This document shows positions 16,964 through 23,575 of a DNA stretch of 64,000 nucleotides, piece after piece. The notes under the pieces were generated by a model that was given only the letters and a program-made list of their open reading frames with translations, was not told where the DNA came from and ran no database searches. Within the stretch, counting starts at the first letter, position 1. Every line of letters begins with the position of its first letter. Position numbers and translations under genes: made by a program. The stretch is from Mycobacteriaceae bacterium (GTDB taxonomy: Bacteria; Actinomycetota; Actinomycetes; Mycobacteriales; Mycobacteriaceae), in assembly GCA_019749805.1 (NCBI GenBank), contig JAIEPH010000050.1, positions 1 through 64,000 on the forward strand, in the 5' to 3' direction.

Positions 16964-17131
16964 ATGAAGCACATGGGGTCGCGCAGCCGGCTCGACGACG
17001 CAGACCCGGGCGGCACCCGGGGACTGCGCCGAGTCATCGTGACTGCCGGACTGGTCCTGTTGGCATTGATCTTGATCTTGGTGGCGATATATGCCGGGGC
17101 GTTCCTCATCCTCGCGCCGATGATGCAGTGA
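16964..17131 (+). CDS. Small single-pass membrane protein (55 aa)
   Basis: A 55-codon frame encoding a charged N-terminus (residues 1-23, rich in Arg and Asp) and one strong transmembrane helix (VIVTAGLVLLALILILVAIY, about residues 24-43), ending APMMQ. No family is recognised. It begins 9 nt after a sigma-F-like -10 element and is divergent from rsbW-sigF, so it may be a stress-induced membrane protein. It is short enough to be missed by gene callers. Small size makes the coding call less certain, but codon choice is mycobacterial. Confidence 0.6.
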   Translation: MKHMGSRSRLDDADPGGTRGLRRVIVTAGLVLLALILILVAIYAGAFLILAPMMQ

Positions 17132-17212
17132 TGCCGCAGATGAGCCCGTCCAGCGTGGTTCGTGATTCGCCATGGTCCACGTTCCTTACCCTCACGTGGT
17201 CGTCCGCCAAAC

Positions 17213-18229
17213 ATGCGGCTGCGTCGTAGCGAACTCCGTGGCCCCGGACTGCGCCGAGTCCGGCGCGGCCGCGGGTTCTCCTATTACGACGCCAACGGTG
17301 CGCCGATCGCCGATGCCACGACGCTCGACCGCATCAAGGAGCTTGTGATCCCACCGGCCTGGAAGAAGGTGTGGATCTGTCCTCATCCCAACGGCCACAT
17401 CCAGGCAGTCGGAACAGACGCCGCCGGCCGACGCCAGTACCTCTACCACCAGAAGTGGCAGCAGGACCGGAACGAGGAGAAATTCGACCGGGCCCTGGAC
17501 ATGTCGGCGGCACTACCCGACATGCGGCGCCAGGTCGCGTCGGACCTGCGCGGCCGGGGGCTCACCCGCGACCGGGTGATCGCTCTGGCGCTGCAACTGC
17601 TCGACCTCGGCTACTTCCGTTCGGGGTCAGAACAGTACGTCGAGGAGAACAACTCCTTCGGCCTCGCGACGTTGCTTTGCGAACACGTGACGCTGCAGAG
17701 CGACGCGGTTGAGTTCGACTATCCGGCCAAGAGCGGGGTTCGCCGCACCTTGCTGATCGAGGATCCTGAGGTCGTCAGATCGGTGCGTGCGCTGATGCGC
17801 AGACCGCATCGCGGCGAGCGGTTGCTGGTGTGCCGCAACGGTTCCGGGTGGGCCGACCTGCACGCCGACGATCTCAACAGCCGGTTCAAGGAACTCGTCG
17901 GCGACGAGTACACCGTCAAGGATCTACGCACATGGCACGGCACGGTGCTGGCGGCGGCGGCATTCGTCGACGCCGATCCGCCGGAAAACAAGTCCGTGAT
18001 CAAACGCGTGGAATCGGCGGTCATGAAAGAGGTCGCCGAGGAACTCGGCAATACCCCGGCCGTGGCGCGCCGTTCGTATGTGGATCCCCGCGTCGTCGAG
18101 GGGTATGAATCCGGCCTGACTATCGCGGCCGCCGCCAGGCGCGCGGCGAAGACCCGAGCCCCAGCCAGGCGGCAAGAGATTCTGGACCGCAGCACCGCAC
18201 GCCTGATCCGCAAGGTCGCGAAAAGCTAG
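17213..18229 (+). CDS. DNA topoisomerase IB
   Basis: A 338-residue poxvirus-like type IB topoisomerase, normal length for bacterial forms. An N-terminal domain (GRGFSYYDANGAPI, IPPAWKKVWICPHPNGHIQAVGTDAAGRRQYLYH) precedes the catalytic domain: GSEQYVEENNSFG, KDLRTWHGT and the active-site Tyr in RRSYVDPRV near residue 290. It relaxes both positive and negative supercoils by a 3'-phosphotyrosine link. Most M. tuberculosis-complex genomes lack this gene as far as I recall. It lies 81 nt downstream of the small membrane protein gene and may be in the same stress-induced unit. Confidence 0.93.
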   Translation: MRLRRSELRGPGLRRVRRGRGFSYYDANGAPIADATTLDRIKELVIPPAWKKVWICPHPNGHIQAVGTDAAGRRQYLYHQKWQQDRNEEKFDRALDMSAALPDMRRQVASDLRGRGLTRDRVIALALQLLDLGYFRSGSEQYVEENNSFGLATLLCEHVTLQSDAVEFDYPAKSGVRRTLLIEDPEVVRSVRALMRRPHRGERLLVCRNGSGWADLHADDLNSRFKELVGDEYTVKDLRTWHGTVLAAAAFVDADPPENKSVIKRVESAVMKEVAEELGNTPAVARRSYVDPRVVEGYESGLTIAAAARRAAKTRAPARRQEILDRSTARLIRKVAKS

Positions 18230-18269
18230 CGCCGAGGCCCTACGAGACCAAAAACTCAAGCACCAAAAC

Positions 18270-18294
18270 GTTTTCGGGTCCGGGACGAGGGTAT
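18270..18294 (+). promoter_or_regulatory. Sigma-F-type promoter of the acidic small protein gene
   Basis: GTTT (18270-18273), a 15-nt spacer and GGGTAT (18289-18294), a perfect consensus match, 11 nt before the ATG at 18306. Confidence 0.7.
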
Positions 18295-18305
18295 TGTCCA
18301 GCATC

Positions 18306-18503
18306 ATGCGCGACGATCAAGACCTCCCCTACGACATTCCCGACGCCGACGCTGCCGACCAACAACGGCCGGTGAGCGAGCCGGGTCTGGATGAGGAAGC
18401 AGCTGCCGAGCCCCCCGACGAGTTGCCCCTCGAGGCCGCCGCCGCCGACTGGCAGGAACAGCTGGAAACGGTCGACATCGACCCCGACGACGATCGCGTT
18501 TAG
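18306..18503 (+). CDS. Small acidic protein (65 aa)
   Basis: A 65-residue, strongly acidic protein (about a third Asp and Glu, almost no basic residues) with no recognised domain; ends ETVDIDPDDDRV. Likely soluble and disordered. A consensus sigma-F-type promoter lies directly upstream, so it is probably a general stress protein of unknown function. The ATG at 18306 is used; a TTG four codons upstream overlaps the -10. Confidence 0.7.
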   Translation: MRDDQDLPYDIPDADAADQQRPVSEPGLDEEAAAEPPDELPLEAAAADWQEQLETVDIDPDDDRV

Positions 18504-18522
18504 CGTCCACAGCCCCGGGTAA
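18498..18522 (+). promoter_or_regulatory. Sigma-F-type promoter of the csbD-like gene
   Basis: GTTT (18498-18501) overlaps the stop codon of the acidic protein gene; a 15-nt spacer and GGGTAA (18517-18522) follow. The leader to the csbD-like ATG would be about 77 nt. Confidence 0.7.
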
Positions 18523-18605
18523 CCCTTGGATCGCGGGGCAATCCCGCCGCCCCACGCTCAAGGAGTGGGCTGGACCAATTCCACTAGATAGCGGAAAGGC
18601 AACAT

Positions 18606-18842
18606 ATGACTGAGAAGAACAGTGGCCCTGAAGAAGGCATCAAGGGTGCCGTTGAGGACGTCAAGGGCAAGGCGAAGGAAGCCGTCGGCACGGTGACCGG
18701 CCGCGATGACATGGTCCGCGAAGGCAAGGCCCAGCAGGACAAGGCCGACGCCCAGCAGGACGCCGCCAAGAAGGAAGCCGAGGCTGACGCCGCACGAGGT
18801 GGCGCCAAGGCAGCCGAGGAGCGTCAGAAGTCCGAGCAGTAG
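18606..18842 (+). CDS. CsbD family general stress protein
   Basis: A 78-residue hydrophilic CsbD-like protein rich in Lys, Glu, Ala and Gln, with the family core IKGAVEDVKGKAKEAVGTVTG near residues 12-32 and an Ala/Lys/Gln amphipathic tail. CsbD proteins are abundant sigma-B/sigma-F-controlled stress proteins of unknown biochemical role. AAAGG lies 7-8 nt upstream of the ATG. It is followed by a strong hairpin terminator. Confidence 0.9.
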   Translation: MTEKNSGPEEGIKGAVEDVKGKAKEAVGTVTGRDDMVREGKAQQDKADAQQDAAKKEAEADAARGGAKAAEERQKSEQ

Positions 18843-18855
18843 TCTCGAGCCCCAC

Positions 18856-18889
18856 GGAAAAGGCCCAGCCAGTCGGCTGGGCCTTTTCC
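18856..18889. terminator. Bidirectional intrinsic terminator between csbD-like gene and usfY
   Basis: A perfect 15-bp stem (18856-18870 and 18875-18889) with the loop AGTC. An A-run starts the left arm and a T-run ends the right arm, so it can stop transcription from both convergent genes. Confidence 0.85.
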
Positions 18890-18896
18890 TGTCGCT

Positions 18897-19205
18897 CTAA
18901 CTACTCGGTCGTTGCCGGAGCGCATCGGGATGCTCTGCATACCAACGCTCTTCGATTCGTCGCACCCTGAGGTGCTCGATCAGCAGCCACCCTCCGCCGA
19001 CGACAAATCCCGCACCGGCAAGGGACGCAAGCATGATTCCGACGTCATGATGCTTCGTGGCGAACGCCGCCAAGCACGAGACGAACAGAACAAGTGCAAC
19101 GCCGATCACGATCAACCCCGGCATGATCTTGTTGTCTTTCATTGACTCCCCGGCATGCGGACGTGTCGTTCGCGCATGGTCAACGGGATCCTTTGGGCCT
19201 TTCAT
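18897..19205 (-). CDS. usfY: UsfY-like membrane protein
   Basis: A 102-residue protein resembling M. tuberculosis UsfY: the N-terminal KDPVDHARTTRPHAGES motif is nearly the same, followed by two transmembrane helices (about residues 28-50 and 55-75) and a C-terminal RRIEERWYAEHPDALRQR. Its function is unknown. In M. tuberculosis usfY is the first gene of the usfY-rsbW-sigF unit; here it is 2 kb away. The ATG at 19205 follows AGAGGAG with good spacing. A sigma-F-type promoter lies upstream. Confidence 0.85.
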   Translation of the reverse strand: MKGPKDPVDHARTTRPHAGESMKDNKIMPGLIVIGVALVLFVSCLAAFATKHHDVGIMLASLAGAGFVVGGGWLLIEHLRVRRIEERWYAEHPDALRQRPSS

Positions 19206-19264
19206 CGGTACTCCTCTCTCGGATACCTGCGGCCGCCCAACTTGGGCTGATATCAACGGTAGAA

Positions 19265-19290
19265 CTACCCGACGCCGTTGTGGCAGAAAC
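19265..19290 (-). promoter_or_regulatory. Sigma-F-type promoter of usfY
   Basis: On the minus strand GTTT (19290-19287), a 16-nt spacer and GGGTAG (19270-19265). The leader to the usfY ATG is about 55 nt. Confidence 0.6.
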
Positions 19291-19295
19291 GAACA

Positions 19296-19913
19296 TCACA
19301 CGTAGGGCGGGTACTGTCCGTCCCGTAGCGCTTTCGCCAGGTGCGCGGCATTGCGGGCCGCCGCGGCCGTGGCCGAAGCGATCGCCTCGGGCACTTCGTC
19401 GAGGTCGTTGTAGTCCTTGGACTGCATGGCCTCACCGTTCCAATACGTCGAACCCTGCGCGGGTATCGAGTATCCGATGTCGTTGAGTCCCTGGAAGCAA
19501 TCGGCAATGACCTTGTGCGCGCCGTCTTCGTTGCCCACGACCGCAACCACCGCCACCTTGCCGACCATGAGCGGCCGGTCGGCGTCGTCGGTGTTGGACA
19601 GTTCGGCGTCGAGGCGTTCGAGTACTCGCTGCGTGACGCTCGACGGATGGCCCAGCCACACCGGCGTGGCCAGCAATAGAATGTCGGATTTCAGCACCTT
19701 TTCGCGGATCTTCGGCCACTCGTCACCGTCACCCATATCGGCCTCGACACCGGGTGAAATCGCGAAATCGACGCAACGCAGCGATTCGGTCTGCACGCCG
19801 TGCTCGCGCAGCTGTTCGCAGACATGTTCGGCCATCAACTCGCTACTGGATGGTGCCGGGCTGGGCTTGAGGCTGCACACGAGTGCAACCGCCGTCAGCG
19901 GCTGATCAGTCAC
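19296..19913 (-). CDS. NADPH-dependent FMN reductase / flavodoxin-fold protein
   Basis: A 205-residue flavodoxin-like protein. The N-terminal strand VALVCSLKPSPAPSSSELMAEH gives the FMN-phosphate loop, and LLLATPVWLGHPSS with VVAVVGNEDGAHKV are typical of NADPH-dependent FMN or quinone reductases (WrbA/KefF type). It likely keeps quinones or flavins reduced during stress. The GTG start overlaps the stop of the upstream membrane protein gene (GTGA), so the two are translationally coupled. Confidence 0.85.
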   Translation of the reverse strand: MTDQPLTAVALVCSLKPSPAPSSSELMAEHVCEQLREHGVQTESLRCVDFAISPGVEADMGDGDEWPKIREKVLKSDILLLATPVWLGHPSSVTQRVLERLDAELSNTDDADRPLMVGKVAVVAVVGNEDGAHKVIADCFQGLNDIGYSIPAQGSTYWNGEAMQSKDYNDLDEVPEAIASATAAAARNAAHLAKALRDGQYPPYV

Positions 19914-20281
19914 CCGCCGAACACCGCCGATCCGGCCAGCGGCGGCATGCTCATGGTCAGGACCAGCAGCATCATCGTCAGCAGGAACCAGCCGACGCCC
20001 TGCCATGCCCACCATGTTTCCTGCCTGCGCCACGTCCGATACGTGCGGAAGAAGGCGCGCAGCCCCCCGATCAGCAGGATGACGGGTGCCCCGAGGGCGA
20101 GCAGAGTTCGCTGGGGTACGCCGCAAGCAACCGTGTCCGCGGTCGCGCCGCTGCAGGTACTCACCCAGAGGGCGGCGGTAAACAGGAACGCGATGCCTGC
20201 CACCGCGAAAGCCGCGCCGAAACGCACAGCATCACGCACGTTGGCGTCGTCTTGTCGCACACGCTCAGGACTTTGGTACAC
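19910..20281 (-). CDS. Three-helix membrane protein
   Basis: A 123-residue protein with a hydrophilic N-terminus (MYQSPERVRQDDANVRDAV) and three hydrophobic helices (about residues 22-43, 60-78 and 95-117). A basic loop, FRTYRTWRRQETWW, lies between the second and third. No family is recognised. It is coupled to the FMN-reductase gene by a 4-nt overlap, and a sigma-F-type site lies upstream, so it may be a membrane partner of that flavoprotein. The start is GTG. Confidence 0.72.
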   Translation of the reverse strand: MYQSPERVRQDDANVRDAVRFGAAFAVAGIAFLFTAALWVSTCSGATADTVACGVPQRTLLALGAPVILLIGGLRAFFRTYRTWRRQETWWAWQGVGWFLLTMMLLVLTMSMPPLAGSAVFGG

Positions 20282-20323
20282 GGCTGGACTCTCCCGAAAG
20301 TCACCGATGGGAACGGGTAAAAG

Positions 20324-20349
20324 ATTCCCTGCGCGTTGAACTGGTAAAC
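20324..20349 (-). promoter_or_regulatory. Sigma-F-like promoter of the membrane protein/FMN reductase pair
   Basis: On the minus strand GTTT (20349-20346), a 16-nt spacer and GGGAAT (20329-20324). The -10 is a variant (GGGAAT for GGGTAT) found in SigB/SigF-type promoters. It lies just downstream of the PAS-ANTAR stop. Confidence 0.5.
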
Positions 20350-20350
20350 C

Positions 20351-21031
20351 CTAGGTCGAGATGCGCTGATGCGCGGTGAGCAGCAGGCGGTCGTACGCGC
20401 TGCGCGGCGGCAGCTCCTCGTCGTACCGCAGCTCCAGGAAATCTTTGCTGATCTGTTCGGCCAGCACCCGCAGCTTGGTATTGGTCTCCTGTGAGCGCCA
20501 CTTGAGCAGCTCGAATGCAGAATCGGCGCTGATCCGGTAGACGACCATCAGCATGCCTTTTGCCTGCTCGATGCCGCCTCTGGCCTCCGCTACCTCCGCG
20601 ACCGCCTCGCTCAGGATCCGGTCGTGACGCTGCTGTATGGAGGGTGTCACGTCGACATAGAAACCGTGCGTCCCCACCACCGACCCGGCGTCATCGAACA
20701 GCTGGTCACCCACCACGACGACGTGGTGAATCTCACCGTGGGTGTCGATGATGCGGTGCCGAGTGGAGAAGGCCCCCGACGTCCGGCGGATCTCGTCCAG
20801 CGTCGCGGCGACCTGGCCGTAGTCGTCAGGGTGCTTGTGCGAGAGCACCAGATCGGTGGTCGGTTGCACTTTGCCCGGCTCGTAGCCGTGCATCCGCTGA
20901 ACCTGGGGTGACCACTCCCAGCGTTCGTGCGCGAAATAGAACTTGAACGAACCCACACGCTGGGGATCGCCGCCGGCCAGCGCCTGCTCGATGGGCGTCT
21001 GCCCTCCGAGTTCGGCCAGCTCATCGGTCAT
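20351..21031 (-). CDS. PAS-ANTAR RNA-binding regulator
   Basis: A 226-residue protein with an N-terminal PAS (PAS-3 type) domain (about residues 30-135: YFAHERWEWSPQVQRMHGYEPG through FYVDVTPSIQQ) and a C-terminal ANTAR domain (about 145-205: GGIEQAKGMLMVVYRISADSAFELLKWRSQETNTKLRVLAEQI). ANTAR domains bind paired RNA hairpins and cause antitermination; the PAS domain should sense a ligand or redox state. Such proteins are frequent in mycobacteria. TAATCT lies 5 nt upstream of the ATG, so the mRNA may be leaderless. The target is unknown. Confidence 0.88.
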   Translation of the reverse strand: MTDELAELGGQTPIEQALAGGDPQRVGSFKFYFAHERWEWSPQVQRMHGYEPGKVQPTTDLVLSHKHPDDYGQVAATLDEIRRTSGAFSTRHRIIDTHGEIHHVVVVGDQLFDDAGSVVGTHGFYVDVTPSIQQRHDRILSEAVAEVAEARGGIEQAKGMLMVVYRISADSAFELLKWRSQETNTKLRVLAEQISKDFLELRYDEELPPRSAYDRLLLTAHQRIST

Positions 21032-21151
21032 ATTGCAGATTATCGCGGGATTCTGCGAGTGCGTATTGCAGCTGGTACGACCTTTCGCATATCGGACAGT
21101 GTGCGGCGTGGCTGGTCAGCTGTGTCGGTGCGCGCCCTTACCATTCGGCGC

Positions 21152-21703
21152 GTGTCGCTGAAGTGGCAATTGCTCGCTGCGGGCGGCCTCGGCGCGGTCG
21201 CCTGGATACTGGGCATGACGCCGGAGTGGAGCTTGGTGATCGCCGCCGCGGCTCCGTTGGTCATCGTCGCGGCGCCGCACTTCATCCGCGGCGCGATCCA
21301 CGGCATCAGTACCCCCCATCGCCGCGAGGATGTGGCCGCGGCGATGTCGGGCACCGAGTTCGAGGACTACGTTGCACGCATCGCGCGGTCCAGCGGGGCA
21401 CCGGTGATCATGACGTCGATCACCGGCGACTGGGGGGTCGACATCATCGTCGGCAAACGCCCGAATCGCGTTGCCATCCAATGCAAACGCCAGGCGCGCC
21501 CGGTCGGCGCGGGCGCGGTCCAGGAGGTCGTTGCGGGTGCGCCGATGCACGACTGCGCCAGCTCCATGGTGGTCACAAACCACGAATTCACCCCTGCCGC
21601 CCGCAAACTCGCGGAGCTGCACGGTTGCGAACTGGTCGGCGGCTCCGATCTGCCCCGCCTGCGGGCGACCATCAGGCGCCTCACGGCCAGCGCCGAGGTC
21701 TAA
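21152..21703 (+). CDS. Membrane-linked Mrr-type endonuclease domain protein
   Basis: A 183-residue protein with two N-terminal hydrophobic helices (about residues 5-22 and 27-45) followed by an Mrr/restriction endonuclease type IV domain. The catalytic core is readable: E in SGTEFEDYVARI, D in GDWGVDII, and the QCKR motif, a PD-(D/E)xK-like arrangement. Mrr proteins cut modified DNA or act in DNA stress; a membrane-bound form may act on incoming or envelope-proximal DNA. TACCAT (21139-21144) sits 7 nt upstream of the GTG, a leaderless pattern. The 3' end overlaps lat by 4 nt. Confidence 0.85.
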   Translation: MSLKWQLLAAGGLGAVAWILGMTPEWSLVIAAAAPLVIVAAPHFIRGAIHGISTPHRREDVAAAMSGTEFEDYVARIARSSGAPVIMTSITGDWGVDIIVGKRPNRVAIQCKRQARPVGAGAVQEVVAGAPMHDCASSMVVTNHEFTPAARKLAELHGCELVGGSDLPRLRATIRRLTASAEV

Positions 21704-23040
21704 CGCAGCGCGTCCCGCACCGCGTCGACCGCGGTGTCGATTTCTGGGCGCGATACTGTCAGCGCGGGCCGGAACCGCACGCTGTCCGGTCCGCTGGCGA
21801 GCATGATCACGCCGCGGTCCCACAGCCTGGCGATCAGCTCGTCGCGCTGTGCCGCACTGGGCAGGCTGAATGCGCACATCAGGCCGCGCCCTCGGACATC
21901 GAACACCTGATCCGGGAACTCCACCGCGAGTTCAGCGAGCCGGTCGAGCAGGTATCGACCCGCATGGGCGGCCCGGACCATCAGCTGGTCGGACTCGATG
22001 ACCTCGAGGATGCGCCGAGAGCGCACCATGTCGACGAGGTTGCCGCCCCACGTCGAGTTGATGCGGGAGCTGACGGCAAATACGTTGTCGGCCACCTCGT
22101 CGACCCGGCCGCCGGCCATGACGCCGCACACCTGCGTCTTCTTGCCGAATGCGACCACATCGGGCGCAACGCCCAATTGCTGGTACGCCCAAGGGGTTCC
22201 GGTCATTCCGCAGCCGGTCTGCACCTCGTCGAAGATCAACAGAGCATCGAATTCGTCGCACAGGTCACGCATCGCTGCGAAGAACTGCGGCCGGAAATGG
22301 CGGTCGCCGCCCTCACCCTGGATGGGCTCGGCGATGAAGCACGCGATGTCGTGCGGGTAGGCCTCGAACGCCGTTCGGGCCTGGCGAAGTGACTCCGCCT
22401 CCACCGCATCCATGTCGGCGCCGGGCCTCAGGTACGGCGCGTCGATGCGCGGCCAGTCGAACTTCGGGAACCGGGCGACCTTGTTGGGGTCGGTGTTGGT
22501 CAGCGAGAGCGTGTAGCCGCTGCGGCCGTGGAAGGCGCCGCGCAGATGCAGCACCCTGGAACCAAGGGCGGGGTCGATCCCATTCGCCTCGTTGTGCCTG
22601 CTCTTCCAATCGAACGCGACCTTCAACGCGTTCTCGACGGCCAGCGCTCCCCCGTCGACGAAGAACAGGTGAGGCAGCGCCGGGTCGCCGAGCACGCGCG
22701 CAAAGGTCGACACGAAACGCGCCATCGGCACCGAGTAGATATCGGAGTTACTGGGTTTGTTGACCGCCGCCTGGGCGAGTTCGGCGCGGAACTCCTCGTC
22801 ATTCGCGAGCGCCGGATGGTTCATCCCGAGGGCCGACGACGCGAAGAACGTGAACATGTCGAGGTAGCGCGTGCCGGTACGGGCGTCGACCAGATACGAG
22901 CCGGATGAGCGGTCGATGTCGAGAACGAGGTCCATACCGTCGGCCAGGATGCTGCGGGCCAGCACGTCGTGCACGTCGTCCGGACGGACCAGCGAGGCCG
23001 CGGAGACATCTTGGGCAGATTGCGTCAGGACAGCGGTCAT
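21700..23040 (-). CDS. lat: L-lysine 6-aminotransferase
   Basis: A 446-residue class III PLP aminotransferase that moves the epsilon-amino group of lysine to 2-oxoglutarate, giving the semialdehyde/piperideine-6-carboxylate. The LIFDEVQTG motif (cofactor Asp) and VVAFGKKTQVCG (PLP Lys) are present, and the protein closely resembles M. tuberculosis Lat (Rv3290c). Divergently arranged hglS-like and pcd genes complete the pathway; lrpA lies just upstream on the same strand. TAACAT lies 6 nt before the ATG. Candidate operators fill the 52-nt gap. Confidence 0.95.
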   Translation of the reverse strand: MTAVLTQSAQDVSAASLVRPDDVHDVLARSILADGMDLVLDIDRSSGSYLVDARTGTRYLDMFTFFASSALGMNHPALANDEEFRAELAQAAVNKPSNSDIYSVPMARFVSTFARVLGDPALPHLFFVDGGALAVENALKVAFDWKSRHNEANGIDPALGSRVLHLRGAFHGRSGYTLSLTNTDPNKVARFPKFDWPRIDAPYLRPGADMDAVEAESLRQARTAFEAYPHDIACFIAEPIQGEGGDRHFRPQFFAAMRDLCDEFDALLIFDEVQTGCGMTGTPWAYQQLGVAPDVVAFGKKTQVCGVMAGGRVDEVADNVFAVSSRINSTWGGNLVDMVRSRRILEVIESDQLMVRAAHAGRYLLDRLAELAVEFPDQVFDVRGRGLMCAFSLPSAAQRDELIARLWDRGVIMLASGPDSVRFRPALTVSRPEIDTAVDAVRDALR

Positions 23041-23065
23041 GAGCCGATGTTAGCAGAAGTTTTAC

Positions 23066-23099
23066 GGTCAAATGACCTCAATGCCGTAACTATTACGGC
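23066..23099. promoter_or_regulatory. Palindromic operator candidates upstream of lat
   Basis: Two inverted repeats lie 26-60 nt upstream of lat: GGTCA-AA-TGACC (23066-23077) and GCCGTAA-CTA-TTACGGC (23083-23099). The second overlaps the last codons of lrpA. Their place between lrpA and lat suggests that LrpA binds here; a role in lrpA 3'-end formation is an alternative. Confidence 0.55.
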
Positions 23100-23545
23100 A
23101 CATAGTCGCGCCCATCGTAAAAAGTCTGTAAGATGACGGTGCTTCGGGTGCGTACGTTCGCTGCTGTGCGTATCTGTTGCAGCAAGTCTTCGAGCGCCCG
23201 CGGGGTCCCGACACGCACGAGCAGGATGTAGCTTTCCTCGCCGGCCACCGAATAGCACGACACGATGGCGTCGATGTGTTCGAGCCGCGCAGGAGCATCA
23301 TCGGGTTGAGAGGGATCGAGAGGAGTGATGGCCACGAACGCCGACAACATCTTCCCAACGGCTTCGGGGTTGATTCTCGCCGTGTATCCCGTCACAACGC
23401 CGCGCGACTCCAGTCTTCGGACACGGGACTGGACCGCCGACACCGAAAGTCCAGCGGTTTCCGCTAGATGCGCCAGCGTCGCGCGTCCGTCGGCGACCAA
23501 CTCACGCGCCAGCACACGGTCGATGTCATCGAGCGGTTCGCTCAT
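23093..23545 (-). CDS. lrpA: Lrp/AsnC family regulator LrpA
   Basis: A 150-residue Lrp/AsnC regulator, the same length as M. tuberculosis LrpA (Rv3291c). The N-terminal helix-turn-helix (LAHLAETAGLSVSAVQSRVRRLESRG) is followed by a RAM ligand-binding domain from about residue 65. It probably senses an amino acid such as lysine and controls lat and, divergently, the hglS-pcd operon; only 30 nt separate the lrpA and hglS-like starts. Confidence 0.93.
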   Translation of the reverse strand: MSEPLDDIDRVLARELVADGRATLAHLAETAGLSVSAVQSRVRRLESRGVVTGYTARINPEAVGKMLSAFVAITPLDPSQPDDAPARLEHIDAIVSCYSVAGEESYILLVRVGTPRALEDLLQQIRTAANVRTRSTVILQTFYDGRDYVP

Positions 23546-23575
23546 GGCGGCACTGTATCCGAGCACAGGCGCAAA

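Noticed and set aside
20314..20319. GGGTAA on the plus strand as another sigma-F -10
   Set aside because: No GTTT-like -35 lies 15-17 nt upstream and no gene starts downstream on that strand.
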